From positions 62,001 through 126,000 of the forward strand of contig JBCBEC010000010.1 in the NCBI GenBank assembly GCA_038528965.1: DNA of 64,000 nucleotides, written 5' to 3'. A model generated the notes under the pieces. That model was not told the origin of the DNA and ran no database searches. It saw nothing but the letters and a program-made list of their open reading frames with translations. Of this stretch, positions 16,874 to 25,573 are shown piece after piece. A program made the translations under genes and the position numbers. The DNA is from Lewinella sp038528965 (lineage in GTDB: Bacteria; Bacteroidota; Bacteroidia; Chitinophagales; Saprospiraceae). The number at the start of each line of letters is the position of its first letter. The stretch's first letter is position 1.

Positions 16874-17350
16874 ATGACTGAAGTAACCACCCGCCCCGCC
16901 ACCCTTGCTGATCACGAAGTCTTACTTACCTTCGAAAAAGGGATTATTGTGGCCGAGCGCCCATTAGACGAGACACTCAAATCCGGAGAAATTCACTACT
17001 ATGATCTTACCGAACTCATTCAGCAACCAGATGCGCACGTAGTGGTAGCACAAGTAGGGGAGGAGCTGGTTGGCTCTGGTTACGCCCTTCTGGTTCCTTC
17101 GATCGATTATCGCACCCACGATGTTCATGCTTATCTGGGCTTTATGTACGTTAAGCCCAGTTTTCGCGGAAGGGGGATTAATCAATTAGTTTTGGACGAT
17201 TTGATTGACTGGGCGAAGAGTCGTGGGGTCTATGAAATCCAGTTGGAAGTTTATCCTGATAACGTCGCAGCGGTGCGGGCTTACGAAAAGGCGGGCTTTA
17301 AGCCCAATTTACTGCGTATGCGCATGGATGTCAGAACCCTCTCATCATGA
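16874..17350 (+). CDS. GNAT-family N-acetyltransferase
   Basis: 158 residues. The acetyl-CoA-binding motif A is clear: 'LGFMYVKPSFRGRGINQLVLDDLIDWAKSRG' contains the R-G-x-G-x pattern, followed by motif B 'IQLEVYPDNVAAVRAYEKAGFKP'. The fold transfers acetyl from acetyl-CoA to an amine. The substrate is unknown. Its stop overlaps the start of the next acetyltransferase gene (ATGA), so they are translationally coupled. Confidence 0.88.
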   Translation: MTEVTTRPATLADHEVLLTFEKGIIVAERPLDETLKSGEIHYYDLTELIQQPDAHVVVAQVGEELVGSGYALLVPSIDYRTHDVHAYLGFMYVKPSFRGRGINQLVLDDLIDWAKSRGVYEIQLEVYPDNVAAVRAYEKAGFKPNLLRMRMDVRTLSS

Positions 17351-18111
17351 AGCAGGAGATCATTGCTAACTTTCAACAACACGCCAATACCACTCCCGCA
17401 ACTACGGAGGGAATGCACGTTGTGGAGCAAGCGGAACTGAGCTGGGTAGATAGTGGCCTGAAGAGTGACACCTTTAATGTGGCTTTCGCTCACCGCGGAA
17501 GATCATTGCCCCTTTCGCAAATTCACGCACTACAGTTTTATTACCAACAACAACAAGCTACTTTTTGCCTTTGGGTACCGGAGGATGAGCTTTGGCCTCA
17601 GCTGGAACAGGATCTGCAGCAAGCTGGACTACAACGCCAAGCAATTGCAGTTGGGATGGGGATGCTTTGCGCGGAGGTACCTGTAGCAGAGCTGGATGCC
17701 ACGGGAATAGAAGCAGTACAAACAACCGAAGACTTAGCCGCCTATGCTAGCGTAATTGCCGCTAATTGGTCACCACCGGATAAGGATGTACAGCAGTATT
17801 ACCAGCAAGCAAGTGGGACGTATTTGTCTGCAAATTCACCGAGTCGTCTTTTCATCTATCGGCAGGAAGGCGAGGTCGTTGCCACGGGCGAGTTATTTGC
17901 CGTGGACCAACGAACAGCCGGTATCTACGGACTTTGTACCCTGGAAACGCACCGCCGAAAAGGTATTGCTACGCGTATGATGTCCTATATCATGCAGCAG
18001 GCTTGCCAGAGCGGGTACGAACAGCTTATCTTACACGCCTCGGAGGCTGGATTGGGCATTTATCACCGTCTGGGCTTCCGCACCCACACGCATCTTTACG
18101 AGTATGCCTGA
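17347..18111 (+). CDS. GNAT-family N-acetyltransferase, two-part
   Basis: 254 residues; the start overlaps the preceding gene by four bases. The C-terminal half is a GNAT domain: 'TAGIYGLCTLETHRRKGIATRMMSYIM' (R-R-K-G-I-A acetyl-CoA loop) and 'LILHASEAGLGIYHRLGFRTH'. The N-terminal ~120 residues are a poorly conserved GNAT-like or substrate-recruiting half ('FCLWVPEDELWPQLEQDLQQAG'). The arrangement matches FR47/GNAT proteins of about 250 residues in Bacteroidota. Substrate unknown; paired with the preceding acetyltransferase. Confidence 0.85.
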   Translation: MKQEIIANFQQHANTTPATTEGMHVVEQAELSWVDSGLKSDTFNVAFAHRGRSLPLSQIHALQFYYQQQQATFCLWVPEDELWPQLEQDLQQAGLQRQAIAVGMGMLCAEVPVAELDATGIEAVQTTEDLAAYASVIAANWSPPDKDVQQYYQQASGTYLSANSPSRLFIYRQEGEVVATGELFAVDQRTAGIYGLCTLETHRRKGIATRMMSYIMQQACQSGYEQLILHASEAGLGIYHRLGFRTHTHLYEYA

Positions 18112-18122
18112 AAAGTACTGTT

Positions 18123-18785
18123 ATGTCCAAGCAAAAGATATTTGATTTCCTGCGCGATCTCTCGGCTAATAATTCCAAGGATTGGATGGACGTCAATCGG
18201 AAGCGTTATCACGAAGCCAAAGATATCTGGCTGGCAGAGATTGAGCTGATACTGCGCCGACTGGTGACCCACGATCCAGATTTCGAGCAAATGCGGGCCA
18301 AGGATACCCTCATGCGTATCACTAATAATCGGCGTTTCCATCCGGATAAACCCCTTTATCGCGATCATTTTGCCTGTAGTCCCAATACGGATATGCAAAC
18401 ACCGGGCTTTTATATCCACATTAGTCCCAGTGGTTCCTTCATTGGTGGTGGTATCTACCGGCCCCCATCACCAGTACTGCAAAAGATCCGTGAAGGGATT
18501 GACTACGACGGGGAAAAGTTCAAACAGATTCTCAAGTCTGCTCCATTTACTGATATGTACCGTGCTTTGGATCCGGATGAACAAATGCTGAAGACCGCTC
18601 CCCGTGGTTTTGCGAAGGATCATATCCACGTAGATCTGCTACGGCGCAAGAGTTTCACGGCGATTACTCCATTGACGGAGGCTCAGGTCGTCTCGGATGA
18701 TTTTCCCGCCTTCGCGGAACGAGCCTACTTGTCACTAAAGCCATTCTGTGATTACCTGACACAAGCCGTGAAGTTTGAGGCTTAG
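18123..18785 (+). CDS. DUF2461 family protein
   Basis: 220 residues from the ATG at 18123, eleven bases after the previous stop. The opening 'IFDFLRDLSANNSKDWMDVNRKRYHEAKD', the central 'MRITNNRRFHPDKPLYRDHFA', 'GFYIHISPSGSFIGGGIYRP' and 'APRGFAKDHIHVDLLRRKSF' are hallmarks of the DUF2461 family (TIGR02453). It is cytoplasmic with no signal peptide. The biochemical role of the family is unknown to me. It sits in a tight four-gene cluster with two GNATs and a membrane AraC regulator. Confidence 0.9.
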   Translation: MSKQKIFDFLRDLSANNSKDWMDVNRKRYHEAKDIWLAEIELILRRLVTHDPDFEQMRAKDTLMRITNNRRFHPDKPLYRDHFACSPNTDMQTPGFYIHISPSGSFIGGGIYRPPSPVLQKIREGIDYDGEKFKQILKSAPFTDMYRALDPDEQMLKTAPRGFAKDHIHVDLLRRKSFTAITPLTEAQVVSDDFPAFAERAYLSLKPFCDYLTQAVKFEA

Positions 18786-18796
18786 CGCTATTGTCT

Positions 18797-20002
18797 ATGT
18801 ATTTTGACCTCAATTATGAAAGTGTCCCCTTACTGTTCTTTTTCCTGCAGGGGATTGTATTTGGTACTTTGCTATTAGTTAATAGCTTTCGTCAACAACA
18901 ACGAGCTAGCCTTTGGCTGGGATTGTGGACCATACTTAGTTGCCTGTATATAACACCTTGGATGTGTGGTCATGCGGGCTGGTACGCCGCAGATGGTTAT
19001 CGTGAAGTGCTCTTTTTCCTACCCTTACAGCAGTTCTTCTTTTTGGGCCCGCTGATCTTTTTCTATGTTTCTTCCTTGCTTCAACCCGGATTCCGACTCC
19101 GAGGGAAGCAGTGGTGGCATCTGGTGCCTGGTACCCTTTATTTACTCTATAGCTTGGTGGTTTGGGTTACGGACGTTTTGGTGTTGGATGAATATTATTT
19201 CTACGCTGATGGTCGTGATAAAGATCTGGCCCCCTGGTATCAGATTTCGGGACTGGCCGTGGTGCTTTACTATGTGGTGCGGAGCCTTCGATTGTACCAA
19301 AATTACCGCAAACGAATCTACGATGAATTGAGTTACGCGGATGGAGTACTATTTCGTTGGTTACGACAGTTCTTAGCCGCCTTGTTTCTGATCATTTTCC
19401 TACGCCTCACCTTCCTGGTCCTGTTTCCCCATTGGGGCGATTTTAGCACTAAATGGTACTACTACGTCGCTTATGCGCTGCTGGCTTATTTCATTGGCTT
19501 TCGGGCTTATCTGCACGCCGTCCTGGCTAGTCACCTATTACCCGGTAAGGAATGGCTGCAAGCAGAAATAACCGAGGAAGAAGTTGAGGTGATAGCCTCC
19601 AGCATGACCGAAGAAGAGCCACCAACCCGCGAACTAAACCTGGAGGAAAGGGATCGACTGCAGCAATTGATGGAGGTAGAGCACTGCTACTTAGATCCGA
19701 CCCTTACACTCCGTCAACTAGCAAGCCGGATGGATATTCACCCCAAGGTATTATCTGCCCTCATCAACCAAGGGTTTGGGGTAAACTTCAATGACTTTGT
19801 CAACGGATATCGGGTGAGTGCCTTCAAGGAGCGCGTGCAGGATGGGGTAGACTCCCACCTGACCCTACTAGGTATTGCGCTATCCTGTGGTTTTAATTCC
19901 AAAACGACTTTCAACCGAGTGTTTAAAAGGCACACCGAGCAAACCCCTGCTGAATACCTGTCGGAGGTGAAAAATGTGCCACAAAGAGGTTCCAAATCGT
20001 GA
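18797..20002 (+). CDS. Membrane-embedded AraC-type transcriptional regulator
   Basis: 401 residues from the ATG at 18797; a TTG at 18791 is an alternative. The N-terminal ~240 residues hold about seven hydrophobic segments (for example 'LLFFFLQGIVFGTLLLV', 'FFLGPLIFFYVSSLL', 'YVAYALLAYFIGF'). The C-terminal ~100 residues are a two-HTH AraC domain ('LTLRQLASRMDIHPKVLSALINQGFGVNF', 'LLGIALSCGFNSKTTFNRVFKRHTEQTPAEYL'). This 7TM-AraC layout is common in Bacteroidota and links an envelope signal to transcription. Eleven bases after the DUF2461 gene. Confidence 0.88.
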   Translation: MYFDLNYESVPLLFFFLQGIVFGTLLLVNSFRQQQRASLWLGLWTILSCLYITPWMCGHAGWYAADGYREVLFFLPLQQFFFLGPLIFFYVSSLLQPGFRLRGKQWWHLVPGTLYLLYSLVVWVTDVLVLDEYYFYADGRDKDLAPWYQISGLAVVLYYVVRSLRLYQNYRKRIYDELSYADGVLFRWLRQFLAALFLIIFLRLTFLVLFPHWGDFSTKWYYYVAYALLAYFIGFRAYLHAVLASHLLPGKEWLQAEITEEEVEVIASSMTEEEPPTRELNLEERDRLQQLMEVEHCYLDPTLTLRQLASRMDIHPKVLSALINQGFGVNFNDFVNGYRVSAFKERVQDGVDSHLTLLGIALSCGFNSKTTFNRVFKRHTEQTPAEYLSEVKNVPQRGSKS

Positions 20003-20063
20003 TTTGGAGCGTAGGGCGCGTAGAAATGTGGCAGTTTGCGGTCAGAAATCAAATGTTTGTGAA

Positions 20064-21710
20064 ATGACCCGACTATTTTTCTTTACTGCATTACTTTTCT
20101 TTTTCTTCCCCACCCAAGGCCAAGAGTTAACCGATAGCCAACGCGAACAAATCGATCAGATCGCTCGCTGGAACGTACGCGATGGTGGTCCTGGTCTGGC
20201 AGTGGGTATTGTTCGCGCTGGAGAGATCATCTACGAATACTACGGTGGTCTGGAAGACATCAAATCCAAAACATCCATTGATGTGGAAACCGTTTTCAAT
20301 ATCGCCTCTAATGCGAAACAGTTTACGGCTTGCCTTGTCTTGGAACTTATTCAGTCTGGCCAACTTCAACTGAACGACGATATTCGGAAGACCCTACCGG
20401 AAATTTTGCCTAATTATCCGCAGCCCATTACCGTTCAGCAATTGCTCAAACACAGCAGCGGTATCCGCGATGTCTATGATTTATGGGATGTACAGGGCAT
20501 CGTTTGGTGGAAAACGCGCGGGCTCAACAACGAAGTAGCGTTAGCCTTGCTAGCGCAACAGCAAAGTCCTCAATTTGAACCGGGCACAGCTTTTTCGTAT
20601 AGCAATTCCAACTATCTGCTGCTTGCCGAAATCGTTGCTCGCATCACCGGAAAACCCTTTGCCAGCCACGCTGGCGAGCGCCTTAAAGCGTGGGGACTCA
20701 ACCAGAGTTTCTACTTAGCGGATCACAATCGTGACATTCCTAACTTGGCTAAGCCCTACTTTGATTTTGGTAAATGGTACTACTACCGTTGGCGTAGTCA
20801 CTTGTACGCAGATGGTGCACTCTTCACCACTTTGCGCGATCAACTGCAGTGGGAAATGAAGTTGCAAACGGAGCTGGACCAGCTGGAGTTATTGCTCGCT
20901 AGTCAGCAGCGCCTGCCCAGTCCAGTAGATGATCACTATGGCTATGGTGTCGAGTTTGATACCTATCGCGGGCTACCCCGGATCAGGCACGAAGGATCAA
21001 CAAGTGCCTGGCAAGCTTCATTTATGCGTTTTCCAGCACAAGATGTAGCTATTGTGGTCATGAGCAACAGTGGTGCTGTTTACCCTAATGGAGTGGCTCA
21101 GCGCATAGCTAATCAACTATTAGCCGATGACCTTATGGAAGAAAAGCCTTTCCCTACCGGGCCAGAATCGGTACAAAGTGAATTTACCGATGAGCAGCTC
21201 CTAGGTACCTACACACTGGAAAATGGCTACTACTTCCGAATCCGTCAGGACGGTAGTCAGTGGCTACTCGAGCGGCCCAACCGCGATGCGATTGTGATTG
21301 AGCGCGAAGAAGGGGACCTTTTTCAGGAGGTAGCCGACCCCGCCTTCAAACAATCCTTTACACTTAATGAAGATGGGCAGCAAACGGTCACCGCTTATTA
21401 TCCTACCCATAATCCCTTCACACTGACCAAACTTGCTGATTTTCCAGCTGATTTCCAGGCGCAACAATGGGCTGGGAAATACCGCAATCTAGATACCGGC
21501 GTGACCGTGCAACTTGTAGACCGCGGGCAGAACACTTTTGCCTTGAAATTCCAGGGTGAGAAGCGTCAAAAACGAGATGGGGTATTGCTAAGTCCCACCA
21601 TTATGAATGCCCAAGGGTATGGTCTGGAGTTTTCGGAAGCGGATGGGCGAAAGCAATTTGCACTCTCCAATAATCGAATCCGGGGTCTCCAATTTGTGCG
21701 GGTAGAGTAA
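20064..21710 (+). CDS. Serine beta-lactamase-like hydrolase (class C / PBP4*-type)
   Basis: 548 residues from the ATG at 20064, with a signal peptide to about residue 19 (PTQG). The SxxK motif is 'IASNAKQ' (Ser82, Lys85). The YxN motif is 'FSYSNSNY' (Tyr179-Asn181), and 'RHEGSTSAW' near residue 310 takes the place of the KTG/HxG box. The last ~160 residues form a beta-rich lipocalin-like tail ('LLGTYTLENGYYFRIRQDG', 'GKYRNLDTGVTVQLV'). The family includes esterases, D-aminopeptidases and penicillin-binding-like enzymes in the periplasm. Substrate unknown; resistance to beta-lactams is not implied. Confidence 0.87.
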   Translation: MTRLFFFTALLFFFFPTQGQELTDSQREQIDQIARWNVRDGGPGLAVGIVRAGEIIYEYYGGLEDIKSKTSIDVETVFNIASNAKQFTACLVLELIQSGQLQLNDDIRKTLPEILPNYPQPITVQQLLKHSSGIRDVYDLWDVQGIVWWKTRGLNNEVALALLAQQQSPQFEPGTAFSYSNSNYLLLAEIVARITGKPFASHAGERLKAWGLNQSFYLADHNRDIPNLAKPYFDFGKWYYYRWRSHLYADGALFTTLRDQLQWEMKLQTELDQLELLLASQQRLPSPVDDHYGYGVEFDTYRGLPRIRHEGSTSAWQASFMRFPAQDVAIVVMSNSGAVYPNGVAQRIANQLLADDLMEEKPFPTGPESVQSEFTDEQLLGTYTLENGYYFRIRQDGSQWLLERPNRDAIVIEREEGDLFQEVADPAFKQSFTLNEDGQQTVTAYYPTHNPFTLTKLADFPADFQAQQWAGKYRNLDTGVTVQLVDRGQNTFALKFQGEKRQKRDGVLLSPTIMNAQGYGLEFSEADGRKQFALSNNRIRGLQFVRVE

Positions 21711-21880
21711 GCTAAGGACTGGTGTAAGCGCCTAAGATACCGATGGCGTGCTGGCTGCCCGGGTGGTGAAGCCACAGAAGTAGACCATTCCCCATCGTAG
21801 AGGGAGCAATTATTGGCACTCATAAATTGAGAAAATGTCCTATTTTCGATGCACTAATTTCTATCTAAATCTGAATTGAA

Positions 21881-23377
21881 ATGACCCGTTTATCCGTGTT
21901 GATAGGCCTTGCCTTGGTGGCAATGATTATCTTTCTTTGGAGTTGTAACAGTACTCCTGATGCACCAGTAACCGAAGAAACCGAAGAGGTGGCCGTGCGT
22001 ACTGCTAAGGTGCCGGACTGGCACAAGAATGCTACCATTTACGAAGTCAATCTTCGTCATTTTACCCCCGAAGGAACGATTAGCGCCTTCCGAGAGCACC
22101 TGCCTAGGCTCAAGGATTTGGGTATTGATATCCTCTGGTTTATGCCCGTACAACCCGTTTCGGTAGAGAAGCGCAAAGGTGAGCTAGGAAGCCCCTACGC
22201 CGTAGGAGACTACACTGCGATTAATCCCGATTATGGTACTATGGATGACTTCCGAGAAATGCTCGTTGAACTGCACGGATTAGGTATGCACTGCATCATT
22301 GATTGGGTGCCTAACCATACGGGCTGGGATAATCCTTGGATCACGGAGCATCCGGACTGGTACACCCAGGACGAAGACGGTAACATTGTGGACCCGCTTA
22401 ACCCTGAGACGGGAAAATCCTGGGGGTGGACTGATGTGGCGGACCTGAATTACGACGTACCCGAAATGCGTTTGGCCATGATTGATGCCATGCGTTTTTG
22501 GATTGAGGACGTGGGTATTGATGGTTTTAGAGTCGACGTGGCACACAGCGTTCCGGCCGATTTCTTTGAGCAATGCACGGATGCGCTGTATGATATTGAG
22601 CCCATCTTTATGCTTGCCGAGGCGGAAGTGCCTGAGCTGCGCAATTCTGGTTCCTTTATCATGGATTACGCCTGGGAAATGCATCACTTGCTCAATCAAA
22701 TTGCTAAGACACAAGGAGCCAGCCGTAGCCAAACCCAAGCCCTCCAGCAAGGTAATCTGGTAGAAACGGACGAGGCTGAAATTGAACCGCATGATGCGAC
22801 AGATATTGATGCACTGCTGGCCAAGAAAGCTGGGGTATACCAGCAGGGCTACCAAATGCAGTTTACCTCCAACCACGACGAAAATTCCTGGGCCGGCACC
22901 GAGTTTGAGCGAATGGGTGATGGTCACCAGGCTTTTGCCGTTCTTACCGCTACTTTCAACGGCATGCCACTGATTTATACCGGTATGGAATCTGCCATGG
23001 ATAAACGTTTGGAGTTCTTTACCAAGGATGAAGTGCCGTGGGGCGATTATCAGTACACAGACTTTTACCGTACTCTTTTCAATCTCAAGCACCAGAACGA
23101 GGCGCTTTGGAATGGTGAGTACGGTGGGGAATTGGTGAAAGTACCTACCGGAAACGATGAGCATATCTACGCCTTTACGCGGGAGAAAAACGGTGATCAA
23201 GTTTTTGTAATGATCAATTTATCCTCCGAGGCTCAAGCCTACAACCTGGAAGGGGATGCGCACTTGGGTAATTATGTTAATGCTTTTGGCGGAGAAGAAA
23301 TGGCCATTTCCGAGAGCTATGGAGGAAAAATGGAACCTTGGCAATACCTGGTTTTGCACCGTGAAGCGGCTGAATAA
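21881..23377 (+). CDS. GH13 alpha-amylase-family lipoprotein
   Basis: 498 residues with a lipobox (FLWSC, Cys22). All GH13 catalytic blocks are visible: 'DWVPNHTG' (region I), 'GFRVDVAHSVP' with nucleophile Asp219 (II), 'FMLAEAEVPE' with acid/base Glu247 (III), and 'FTSNHDENSW' with the transition-state Asp333 (IV). A C-terminal beta domain (~420-498: 'IYAFTREKNGDQVFVMINLS') closes the protein. It would cut alpha-glucans such as starch or maltodextrin outside the cytoplasm. It is not inside the beta-glucan locus and has no transporter beside it. It converges on the histidine kinase gene with only six bases between stops. Confidence 0.92.
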   Translation: MTRLSVLIGLALVAMIIFLWSCNSTPDAPVTEETEEVAVRTAKVPDWHKNATIYEVNLRHFTPEGTISAFREHLPRLKDLGIDILWFMPVQPVSVEKRKGELGSPYAVGDYTAINPDYGTMDDFREMLVELHGLGMHCIIDWVPNHTGWDNPWITEHPDWYTQDEDGNIVDPLNPETGKSWGWTDVADLNYDVPEMRLAMIDAMRFWIEDVGIDGFRVDVAHSVPADFFEQCTDALYDIEPIFMLAEAEVPELRNSGSFIMDYAWEMHHLLNQIAKTQGASRSQTQALQQGNLVETDEAEIEPHDATDIDALLAKKAGVYQQGYQMQFTSNHDENSWAGTEFERMGDGHQAFAVLTATFNGMPLIYTGMESAMDKRLEFFTKDEVPWGDYQYTDFYRTLFNLKHQNEALWNGEYGGELVKVPTGNDEHIYAFTREKNGDQVFVMINLSSEAQAYNLEGDAHLGNYVNAFGGEEMAISESYGGKMEPWQYLVLHREAAE

Positions 23378-23383
23378 TAGCGG

Positions 23384-25465
23384 CTATACCGCAATTGTGG
23401 CTAGCGGACGTTCCGTTACTTCTGGTTCAGCAATGACGGGAATGTAAAAAGCGAAAGTGCTACCCTGAGACGAACTGTCCGCTAGCCATATTGCTCCTTC
23501 GAGTTTATTGAGAATTTTCTTGCAGGCAGCCAGGCCAATGCCCGTACCATCGTATTCGCTACGGCTGTGCAGGCGGGCAAAAAGTTCAAAGATCTGATCT
23601 CTAAAATTTTGGTCGATACCAATGCCATTATCGGAAATGTAGAAGTAATGGCGCTGCTCCTTTTGCTCGTAGTGGATATGCACTTCGGGCTGTGCTTGTT
23701 GGTTATATTTGATGCCATTCTCAATCAGGTTCTTCAGCACCAAAAATAACTGTTTAGGATAGGTGGTGATGTCGGGAAGATCGTGCGCGATCACCTTGGC
23801 CTGGCGTTCATCAAGCGTTACGTGTAGTACGTCTCGTACCTCGTCGACAATTTTGTTAACCGATCTGTTCTCCGCTACCGTCTGGATATTCTCCAGGCGC
23901 GAGTACTCCAGTATTTCACGAATGAGTTCATCCATTTGGATGGTATTATTGCGGATGAAATTCAGGTATTCTTCAATCATCGATAGATTACTCGCCCCGC
24001 CCTTCAACCGACGACTGATTAAGGTAGAAAAGCCCGCAATATTGCGCAGTGGTTCGCGTAAATCATGCGAGGTCACGTAGGCAAAACGCTCCAGTTCGGC
24101 GTTGGATAATTGTAGCTGCTGGTTGGCTGCTCTTAACCTGGCCGTTTGGGAATCGATTTCCTGCTCGAGTCGCAGTCGAAAACCCCGATTAATACGGTAC
24201 ACCCTGAACATCAATAGTAATACAGCAGCCAATAAAACCAGTGCTAGCCCCATAAAAAGGTTGACTTGTGATTTCTGTTCTACAATAAGGTTACTCTGTT
24301 CCTGCTGCTCGCGTAGTGCATTAATTTCTTCCTCCTGCTGGCGCAGCTCGTATTGCATTTGCAAAGCCGCTTTGATATCAGCCTCCTGTTGCTGGCGCAA
24401 GCTGTCCTTCATGGCCATTTGCTGTTCCAGGCACGCATTGGCGTTGGTAAGCTGCCCAAGAGCGGAGTAGGCCTCGGCCTGTAATTCATAGGCATATTCT
24501 AGCTCGTTCCAATTCCGATGCCCAGCAGCACTGGTGTTGAGGTACCGATCCAACACATGAAGGGATTTTTGGTGGTCGCCCGCTTCGTGCAGTAGCGAAC
24601 AATAGTGGGTGGCACCCAGTAGAAGACCATCGGCATTACCACTGGCTTCCAGGACATCTAGCGCAAGTTTGGCGTAATGAATAGAGGAGTCTAACTTTTC
24701 TTGTAAGTAGTAGTTAGTAGAGACACATTCGTACAAAAAACTACTGTGGTAGGGTGCGATTGACTTGTCCAAAGCCTGCTGATAGTAATACAAAGCAGAA
24801 TCCAATTGACCTGCCAATTCGTGGTCGTAAGCTCGAAAATAATCGGGATAATAACTTAGATGCGGATCCGAAATCGTGGCGGCCAGTTCTGCAACTTGAC
24901 TTTCGAAGATACTGGCATTCTCCTCATCTCCCAGCTGCTGTAGGGCATAGGCTAGATTTTCGATGTTATATACCTCCACAGCTATATCGCTGCCCTTCAG
25001 GTAGGGCCTGGCCTCCATGTGCATGCCCAGGGCTTGCTTCGGCAGGTTGATACCGGTGTAGGTAACGCCTAAATCATTGAGTGTTTTACCGATGAGTAAG
25101 CTATCATTGAGTTCTCGTGCCATCTTCAATACCTGAAGATTCAGCTCGAGTGATTGCTGCAATTCGTTCTTTATTCCGTAGCTGGTAGCAATATTATTCA
25201 GCGCGTGCACCAGGCCACGTTGGTAGCCTAGCTCTTGTGACTTCTCGTAGGCCAGCTGACTGTAGTAATCCGACTTGATAATGTCTACAGGATAATACTC
25301 ATAACTGAGATCATTCCAGGTGTCAATTAAGACGGTATCGTTTTGAATGGAAGGTAGGAGTGCCTGTAATGCCTCAATACGTTGGTTTTGGGCAAAGACT
25401 AAAACACTGGGCAGGATGCTCAGTAGTGTTGTGAGTAGATAGCAATTAATTTGCTTGGGCAGCAT
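23384..25465 (-). CDS. Sensor histidine kinase with periplasmic TPR region
   Basis: 693 residues. A signal peptide (SILPSVLVFAQ) is followed by helical TPR-type repeats (residues ~30-360), a coiled coil, a membrane helix near 400 ('FMGLALVLLAAVLLLMF'), a HisKA dimer domain with phosphoacceptor His near 464 ('ERFAYVTSHDLREPLRN') and an HATPase with N box 'NLIENGIKYN', G1 'DNGIGID' and G2 'GTGIGLAACKKI'. No receiver domain and no response-regulator gene adjoins it, so it is an orphan kinase. The ligand is unknown; TPRs suggest a protein or peptide partner. Confidence 0.92.
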   Translation of the reverse strand: MLPKQINCYLLTTLLSILPSVLVFAQNQRIEALQALLPSIQNDTVLIDTWNDLSYEYYPVDIIKSDYYSQLAYEKSQELGYQRGLVHALNNIATSYGIKNELQQSLELNLQVLKMARELNDSLLIGKTLNDLGVTYTGINLPKQALGMHMEARPYLKGSDIAVEVYNIENLAYALQQLGDEENASIFESQVAELAATISDPHLSYYPDYFRAYDHELAGQLDSALYYYQQALDKSIAPYHSSFLYECVSTNYYLQEKLDSSIHYAKLALDVLEASGNADGLLLGATHYCSLLHEAGDHQKSLHVLDRYLNTSAAGHRNWNELEYAYELQAEAYSALGQLTNANACLEQQMAMKDSLRQQQEADIKAALQMQYELRQQEEEINALREQQEQSNLIVEQKSQVNLFMGLALVLLAAVLLLMFRVYRINRGFRLRLEQEIDSQTARLRAANQQLQLSNAELERFAYVTSHDLREPLRNIAGFSTLISRRLKGGASNLSMIEEYLNFIRNNTIQMDELIREILEYSRLENIQTVAENRSVNKIVDEVRDVLHVTLDERQAKVIAHDLPDITTYPKQLFLVLKNLIENGIKYNQQAQPEVHIHYEQKEQRHYFYISDNGIGIDQNFRDQIFELFARLHSRSEYDGTGIGLAACKKILNKLEGAIWLADSSSQGSTFAFYIPVIAEPEVTERPLATIAV

Positions 25466-25573
25466 CGTGTGAGTGACAGTAGCTTCTCAGAAAGCTCGAA
25501 GATAATCAAATAATGCTAATATGACTACTGTCAATTTTGCTTTCTAGCCTGAATCTTGCTGTTAAACAGCGAT

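Noticed and set aside
20064..21710. True beta-lactamase resistance gene
   Set aside because: Only the general SxxK/YxN pattern of the wider serine hydrolase family is present, with a long lipocalin-like tail typical of esterase- or peptidase-type members.
22280..23200. 306-codon open frame on the minus strand inside the GH13 gene
   Set aside because: It is antisense to a gene with all GH13 catalytic motifs, has no family motif, and is a by-product of the codon bias of the sense gene.
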